NCBI GenBank assembly: GCA_023436925.1
Contig: JAEZHJ010000009.1
Coordinates: forward strand, 1-64,000
Origin: Actinomycetes bacterium
Lineage (GTDB): Bacteria; Actinomycetota; Actinomycetes; Propionibacteriales; Propionibacteriaceae
Reading direction: 5' to 3'
Length of the DNA: 64,000 nucleotides
Of this stretch, positions 53,501 to 62,500 are shown piece after piece (positions within the stretch are counted from its first letter, which is position 1; each line of letters starts with the position of its first letter). Made by a program: the position numbers and the translations under genes. A model generated the notes under the pieces. That model saw nothing but the letters and a program-made list of their open reading frames with translations. It made no database searches and had not been told where the DNA came from.

Positions 53501-56500
53501 GTTCGACGTCCTCGACGTCCCCGACCCCGACGCGACCGGCACCGCCCCGACCACCGAGGTCGGCGGCCCGGTGGCCGGCGGCGGCAGCGCCGACCTGTCC
53601 GTGGTCAACGGACCCGACGGCGAGCGGTACATCGACGTCGTGTTCACCGCCCCGTCCGGCGCCACGCTGAACCTGGCCGAGATCCTCGGCGAGGGCCAGG
53701 AGTTCACCGCCGGCTACGTCCGCGCCGACGGCAGCATCCGTCCGCTGACGATCAACGGCCGTCCCGTCCCGTTGATCGCGGTCACCACCAGCAGCGGCCT
53801 GCTCTTCGTCCCCGTCCAGTACGACACCACCAGCAGCGACCGGAAGAAGTGGCGGGCGTTCTACCAGTACAGCGCCACGCCGGGCGGGTCGCTGACGACC
53901 GTCGAGATCGTGTCCGGAGCCCAGGTCGACCAGACCGCCCTGCTGGCGACCGCCACCGGGCTGGGCTACTTCACCCAGCAGGCGCTGCGGGTCGCCGGCG
54001 TCACCCGGTTCCGCTACACCGTCACCGGCGGGCTCACCGACAACAAGTGGGACATCGGGACGGTGCGGGTCAGCTTCGCCGAGGGCGCGATCCGCAACAG
54101 CGACGTCATGGTCAACGGCGTGACCACCCCCGGCGCCCGCAGCGCGGCCCGCACGGTCGAGTTCCAGATCACCGGCGTCACCGCCGTCGTCACCAACCCC
54201 GGTGCCGGCATCGACATCAACCTGGTCAACAACCGGGGCTGGAAGACCTTCCTGGACGTCACCTTCACCGCCCCCGAGGGTCGGCTGCTGGTGCTCGCCT
54301 CCCTGCTCGACCTCGCCCCCGAGTTCACCATCTCGGGCAGCGGCCTGGGCACCGCGGTGCTGGACGCCACCCGCGCCCCGACCGTGCTCGGCGAGGCCAC
54401 CGCCACCGCGGCCAGCTACACCCTGCGGTTCTGGGTGACCGGCGCCTTCGCCGAGACCGGGACGGTCAGCGTCGCCCCGATCGCCGGCTCGTGGTCCTTC
54501 GCCTCGGACGCGACCGCCGAACTGCCCTCCGGTACCCCGGCCCCGTCCTGGCAGGTCGGCGCCGGCACCACCGGGATCCTGATCCGCCTGGCCGGGCTGC
54601 GTACCGACTCGGGTGCCTGGCAGCTGGCCTCAGGGCTGCTGCTCGACCCGGCCTCCTTCACGATCGCCGACCTGGTCGACGCTGACCCGTCGACCCCCGG
54701 CGTCCAGCTCTACGCCGTCGGCGATGTCCGGGTGACCGTCGACGCCGGCGTCGCGTTCACCTACCTCGGCGACGGCGTCTTCTCGGTGGGCGTCGTGGTG
54801 ACCGGACTCCGCTCCACCGAGGACGACGCCAACCCCACCGTCACCATCGCGCCCACCGTCAAGCCCGGCGCTGTCTCGGGCGCCAGCGCTGACGACTCCG
54901 CCTACGCCGCCGATCGGCTCGAGGTGAAGCCGTTCCCGGTCACCGGGGCCGCGGCGAACCCGACCAGCTACCTCGACATCCGGTTCACGCCGAGCATCGG
55001 CCGGCTGCTGCTCGACAACAGCATCGACGGCGACGAGTTCGTGATCACCGGGCCGGGCGCGGGCTCCGTCCAGCTCACCGGGACGCCGTTCCTGCTGGAG
55101 GGCACCACCTACCGCTACCTGCTCACCGGACGGTTCAGCGTCGGTGCCGTGAACCTGGTCTTCACGCTGGCCAACTTCCGCGACGACTCGGGCCGCTCGC
55201 CACCGGCCGAGGCCACCTCCACCAGCACCTTCAGCGTGATCGGCGCCACCGCCGACGCGATCTGGTCGGACAAGGCGCTCAACGGCCAGATCATCGGCGT
55301 GGACGTCCTCAACGGCCGCCGCTACCTCGAGATCACCTTCCGGCCCGCGGCCGGCTCGACCCTCGACCACTCCACCATCAACGGTGACGAGCTGGTCTTC
55401 ACCGCCCCCGACGGCACCGTCATCATCCTCGGTTCGCCGGTCCGGGTCGGCACCAGCGACACCTACCGGTACTCGTTCAGCGCCACCCTCGCGGTCGGCC
55501 GCTACACCCTCGGCTTCGTGTCCGGCAGCTTCGCCGACCAGGCCGGCACTCGCAACGCCGCCGAGGTCGAGAGCTTCACCCTCGCCGCCCCCACCGTCGT
55601 CGTCACCAACCCGAACAACGGGGCGGCCGGCGACGCCAAGGACTTCGGCCGCCGCGGCTACATCGACATCACCTTCCCGACCATCAACGGGATCGCCGTC
55701 GACCCCGACTCGATCCTGGACGCGGGCGCCGAGTTCACCGTCGAGGCCGCGGGCGCCGTGCTGAAGATCGTCGGCGCCCCCACCCTGCTCGGCAACGGCA
55801 CGTACCGGTACTGGTTCACCTACACCCTGACCAACGAGACCGACCCGGTCACCGGAGCGCCGGGCACCATCGGGGCGTTCAGCAACTGGCGCTTCCTGCC
55901 GGGCAGCTGGACCAGCCTCTCCGGGGAGCAGTGGACGGCCGAGCACGGCGCGCCCACCGACCACACCCCGGCCACCGGCGTGGTCTGGTTCGACGTCCGC
56001 TACACCGGCATCGGCGGCCTGGACATCGAGCAGTTGCTGGCCGGCGGCCAACTCACCCTGACCGGGGCCGGCTCCGAGGCGCTCACCGCCGGCGACATCG
56101 TCCAGCTCGACGACAACACCTTCCGCTACCTCTACACCGGTGCGCTGACCCCCGGCACCCTCACCCTGAGCATCGCCGCCGGCTCCTGGTCGGACCAGGC
56201 CGGCAACGCCGGCACCGGCACCACGTCCACCTTCCACCTGATCACCCGGGGCAGCTCCTTCTACATCGAGCTGCTGGGCGGCATCATCCTGGCCACCGCC
56301 GGCCTGACCGAGGATCCGCTGCTCGACCTGCGCGCCCGGGTCATCCTGGAGATCGACCCGGCCCGCAAGCTGTTCGCGCTGAGCTTCGACGGCCAGATGT
56401 CGATCATCCACCTCGGCACGGTCGGCTCGACCTCCGGCAAGTTCGTCCTGGACCTGGGCGACGAGAGCACCTCGGTGCCGCAGTTCTGGGGCGTGGCGAC

Positions 56501-59500
56501 CATCGAGACCAACTTCTCCGCGCTCGAGCCCTACGGCATCAAGATGTTCGCCAAGGGCACCCTGCAGATCAACCTCACCGGCGAGGAGAAGGTCGAGACG
56601 ATCACCCTGCTCGGCCTGGGCGACGGCGGCGGCGACGTCACCCGCACCTTCGTGCTGCGGCCCTACAGCTTCGGCCTCGAACTGGTCGGGCAGCTGATCG
56701 TCGAGGCCGGCGGCAACGAGCTGATGCGCCTCCAGGGCGGCATCTGGTTGTCGATCGAGGGGACGCCCACCCCGTCGCTGCAGATGTACCTGACCGGTGA
56801 ACTCTCCTTCGGCTCCGGTTCGGCACGGCTGACCTACGGTGCGGCGACCGGCGTCCTGTTCATCCGGACCGGCGGCGACCACGGGTACGGCGTGGCGGGC
56901 ATGTTCAGCATCAGCCAGGGTGCCTCCCTCGGCCTGCCGACCAGCCCCGACTTCCTGATCACCGGCAAGGTGCAGGTGATGTTCAACACCACCCTGCACG
57001 AGCAGGTGCTGACCATCCCGGCCTCCTTCCTGCCGCTGCTGCGGCCCGGTGAGCCGACCACGATCACGGTCCACGCCTCGGCGCCGGGCCTGGACGGGCA
57101 GCCGGTCACCGGCGCCGCCGGGGCGGTCTACGTCAAGGCGACGATCAGCGCGACGCTGATCATCAAGAACCTGATCACGCTGACCGGCTACATCGGCCTC
57201 ACCGTGGCGGTGGAGCCCGGCCCCACGACGGTGGGCAGCATCAAGATCGACGGCGCCGTCGGCGGCAGCATCCCCTTCCTCGGCGCGGTCACCGGCACTG
57301 TCCAGCTGCACGCCTTCATCAGCAACGACGCCGGCAAGTCCGGCTTCGTCGGACGGATCGCGCTCACCGTCGGCGCCAGCTCGATCCCCGGGGTGAAGTT
57401 CGGCGGCCAGTTCCTGCTGGAGATCAACACGTTTGCCACCGAGCAGACCGTCGAGACCTTCAAGCTCGAGACCGTCGACGGCGTCACCCGCCTCGCCGTG
57501 AACGGCGACGGCAGCATCGCCACCGACGACGTCACCCTGGCCAGCGGGGTCAACCTGGTGATGTACGGCAAGCTGCTCGTCCTGGACCGGATCGAGATCT
57601 CCGGCTCGGTCGCCTTCACCCTGGGTGGTGACGGGCTCACGCTGAAGGTCAAGGGCCTGATGGCCCTGCACCCGATCGGCTCGATCTCGGTCGTGGCGCT
57701 GCTGTCGGTCGACGCCAGGGGACTGGTGGCCTACTTCAAGGTCGCGCGGAACGCCGACTTCGGCGCCGGGATCGGACTCTCCTTCGGCGCCGGCGTGTCG
57801 ATGACGGTCTCGCTCAACACCACCAGCAACGCCGTCTACTTCTCCCAGCTGGGCGACGCGGTGCCCGACCCGGAGGCCGAGCCCACGCTTCCCGAGGAGT
57901 GCGACGGACCCGCCGCCGGCTGCACCGCGGTGGCGCGCGGCTTCCGACTGAACGTCACCGGCAGCATCGACCTGCTCGGATTCGCCTCCGCCAGCGGCTT
58001 CGTCGACATCACGATCGGGCCGAACGGGTTCCAGCTGCTGTTCGGGCTGGAGTTCAGCCTGGCCGGGGCGCTGACCTTCAAGGCCAACGGCGGCGCGACG
58101 GTGACCGGCGACGGGTTCGCGATGATCCTCGACGTGTCGCTGCGGGCCGGCGACGGCGCGATCTTCGAGATCGAGGCGTCCGGCAAGCTGAAACTCAACA
58201 CGGCGAGTGTGTCCCTGCTGGGGGTCGCGGCGAAGTCCTTCACCCTCGACGTTCGCGGCAAGGTGTCGATCCTGAAGATCATCGACTTCGACGCCGCGCT
58301 GCTGATCTCGGTCGAGGACGGTGGCTGGTACCTGCGCGCCAACGCGTCGATGAAGTTCTTCGGCTTCGCGAACATGAGTGGCCGCATCGAGCTGTGGTCG
58401 AACGGCGACTTCAACATCCAGCTCTCCGGGCGGCTGGTGATCGGCTCCAGCAGCTTCGGCCTGGTCGGTCAGTTCAACTTCGGCCTGACCTCGCGCCACT
58501 ACGGCGACGGGTTCTACAAGTTCGAACTCACCATGGGTGCCAGCGTCGACGTCCGGATCTTCGGCATCACGCTGCTCGGGGCGGGGATCTCGGCGACCTT
58601 CAAGGTGGACACCGGCAGCGCGACCGAGAGCCGGGTGAAGATCCAGCTGACCGTCCGGGTCCGGATCAAGATCCTGTTCATCTCGTTCACCAAGTCGGCC
58701 ACCTTCACCATCGGCTACCTGCAGATCCCGCAGCCGGTGTGGCTGGGCGGCAGCGAGGATGCCCCCCGCCACTTCGAGGGCGGGACGCTGTACCTCAACA
58801 CCGGGGACCGGGCGGCACACCGCAATATCGGCGTGGAGGACGAGGACGAGTCGTACACCGTCGAGCAGATCGGCACCACCGCTGCGGGCGCCACCATCAA
58901 GCTGACGGCCTTCGGCCGGACCAGCACCTACACCGGTGTCACCGCGATCGTCGGCAACCTCGGCGGCGGCCACGACCAGCTGTTCGTCAGCCCGAGCGTG
59001 ACCGTGCCGCTGACCATCGACGCCGGGGCCGGCGACGACCTGATCGTGGTGGAAGGCACCGGCTCGATGAACCTCGCCGCCGGCGACGGCGATGACGACG
59101 TCGTGATCACCGGCGGACGCACCGGCACCGTCACCGGTGGCGCCGGCAACGACTACCTTCGCCACGAGGGCACCGGGAACGTCGCGCTGGACGGCGGCGC
59201 GGGCAACGACACCCTGATCGCGGCGGCAGCCACCGGATCGATCGACGCCGGGGCCGGTGACGACTACGTCGAGGCGCAGCTCGGATCCGGCAACCTGACC
59301 ATCATCGGTGGCGAGGGCGCCGACGAGCTGAGGCTTCGCCTCACCGGGGGCAACGACGGACTGCAGGTCAGCGGGTCGGGGACCGACCTGCGGTTCGCCG
59401 CCGCCGACCCCGTCACGGGGGCCCTGCTCGGCGCCTCCCGCACCGCGGCCGGCTTCGAGTCGGTGACCGTCGACGCCGGCGCCGGCTCCGACGCGATCAC

Positions 59501-62500
59501 GGTGCAGGACTTCACCGGAGCCACCACGACCTCGCTCACACTCGTGCTCGGCGGCGGGGGAGCGGACCGGGTCACCCTGGCCGGGACCAGTGGGGCCGAC
59601 GGCTACACCCTCGACCATGCCGAGCACCCGGACGAGGACTACGGCCTCGAACTCCGCGTCCGCAAGACCGGCGCCTTCACCCTGTGGCTGGTCGGTGCCG
59701 TCCGTGCCGAGGGGGACACCCTGGCCATCGACGCCGGAGCGGGCGACGACACCCTCGACGCGTCTGCGATGACGGTCGACTCGGTGGCGCTGACCCTGAT
59801 CGGCGGCGACGGCGACGACACCCTGGTGGGCTCGCCGTTCGCCGACATCCTCGACTCCGGTGCGGGCAACGACAAGGTCACCGGCGGACGCGGCCAGGAC
59901 ATCTTCCGCGACGCGTCCGGCTTCGACACCCTGATCGAGACCGTGTGGTCAGCGGTCGGGCTGTACAACAACCTGCTGGTGATGGGCTCCCTGGCCTCGA
60001 GCGGGATCGACTTCGCCGCCGGTGCCACCATCGAGGACCTGGCCGGCATCTTCGAGGCCGCCCGGCTCACCGGCTCCGACGGCGCCGACACCTTCCTGAT
60101 CGGCGACGCCGACGGCTTCGTCGCGATCGGCACCACCCGCCGCACCGCGCAGGGCTGGTCGGGCACGGTCGAGATCCTGCCGGCCGGCGGCGACGACACC
60201 ATCCGGGTCGAACTGCGCGGCGCCGGGAATGCAGCGATCACGATCCGCGACTCGGCGGGCACCGACACGCTGCAGGTGTACGGCACCAGCCAGCGCGAGG
60301 ACGTGGTGGTCGAGGCCCGACTGATCCTGGCCTCGGCCGCCGTCGACGGCACGACCGCCACGATCGCGTTCGGGCAGGGCGACGAGCGCGGAATCGACGC
60401 CGTCCTCATCGACACCCGTGACGGCAGCGACCGCGTGGCGGTCCGGGCGATCGACGTGCCGCACAGCATCGAGCTCGGCGGCGGCGACGACCTGCTGGCG
60501 ATCGGCAGCCTGGCCGGCTCGGGGGCCACCGCCACCCAGTGGCCCAACCCGGCCGGCACGCTGAACGGCATCGCCGCGCTGCTCACCATCAGCGGCGGGC
60601 TCACCGAGGTCGCCGAGGGCGTCTTCCAGACCGGCTACGACCTGGTGTGGATCTCCGACGCGAGCGACACCGCCGGCAACACCGGTGTGCTCACCGCGAA
60701 CCTGCTGACCGGGCTCGGCCTGGCGCAGGGGATCAGCTACCAGGGCTTCGAGGCGCTGGAGCTGCGGCTGGGTTCCGGGGCCGACGAACTGACCATCCGC
60801 TCCACGCACAGCGGCAGCACCGCACTCGACGCCGGTGCCGGCAACGACCTGATCATCATCGGGACCGGGTCCGCGGCGCTCACCGGCATCGCAGGCGCGG
60901 TGTCGATCACCGCCGGTGCGGGCACCGACGAGCTCCAGCTGGACGCCACCGGCTCGACCGCCGACCTGATCGGCCGGCTCACCGCCGACGCCATCACGGG
61001 CCTGGGGATGCCCGGATCGCTGAGCTACCGGCCCGAGGGCGCCGCGGCCCCCGAGACCCTGCGGATCAGCCTCGGCAGCGGCAACGACCAGTTCGCCGTC
61101 GCCAGCACCAGCACCGCCAGCTTCGTCACCGGCGGCCCCGGCGCCGACCGTGTCGTGGTCAACCCCGAACCCGTCGAGGGCACCCCGAACGCGCTCGCCG
61201 GCCGGCTGGGCATCGACGGCCAGGCCGGTGCGGACGTGACGGTCGTGCACCTGTGGGCCAACGGCAACTCCCGCGTCGACGTCTCCGACTCCGACCTCGC
61301 CCACACCCTGGTCGTCTACGGGACCTCCGCCGCCGACACCATCGTGCTGCGGACCAACGCCGACGGCTCCCGCGGCCTGGTCGCCCTGCTCTCCGGCCGC
61401 GGCAACGACGGGTTGTTCGCGGCGGCCGAGATGGTCACCTACAGCAGCGGCATCGTCGGGGCGGCGGACGGCTACCCGGCGGTCGACCAGGGCCCGACCG
61501 CCGACCCCGGCGACGACAGCGCGGGCAACACCGCCCCGGGCGTCCGGCTGTACACCCTGGGCGGCGACGACCTGGTGGCCTTCGACGACACCGCGACTGC
61601 CTTCCTGCTCGACCTCGGCGCGGGTGCGGACCTGGTCCGGGTCGGCCAGATCTACAAGGTCCGCCGGGCGATCGACGGCCAGGACCCGGCCGACCCCTAC
61701 CGCTCCGACGACGAGTTCGGCGTCCGTTCCGGCCCGACCTCGGGCTCTTTCGACTCCTCGCGCGGCCTGCTCTCGGCCGGCGTCCGCCACGACACCACCA
61801 TCAGCGGCGGCGACGGCAACGACATCTTCGAGCTCGTCCACAACATCGGCCGGATCTGGCTGTACGGAGACGACGGCGACGACACCTTCGTGGTGCGCAG
61901 CTTCGTCAGCGCCGCGTCCGTCCCCTACATCAACCTCGGTGGCGGCAACAACGTCGTCCAGTACGCCGCCAACGCCCAGGTCGCGATCGACGGCGGCGAG
62001 GGCAACGACACCGTGGTCGTGGTCGGCACCGAGGGCCCGGACGTCTTCGTGGTCACCGCCACCGCCATCTACGGCGCCGGCCGCGTGATCACTTTCGTCG
62101 CCATCGAGCAGATCGTGCTGTACGGCCAGGAGGGTGACGACGAGTTCCGGATCCTGTCCACGCCGGCCGGCGTCGGCCTCTCGGTGTTCGGCGGGCTCGG
62201 CAACGACCGGATCCGGATCGGTGGAGCCTCCGACCCGGTGAGCGTGACCTTCCCGGCGACCGCCACCACCCCGCAGACCACCACCACGGTGACCTTCACG
62301 CCCACCACGCTGGCCGACATCCGCGGCCCGGTGTACGTCTCCGGCGGCTTCGACCCCGACCCGCCGTACAGCATCGAACTGGACTCCTACCTGCCGGTGC
62401 TGCTGCCGGGTGAGACCTCCGGCCCGCCGTTCCCGGTGGAGACCACCACCGGTCAGGCGGTCGAGGTCGCCCAGGTCGACGAGTTGGTGCTGGACAACTC

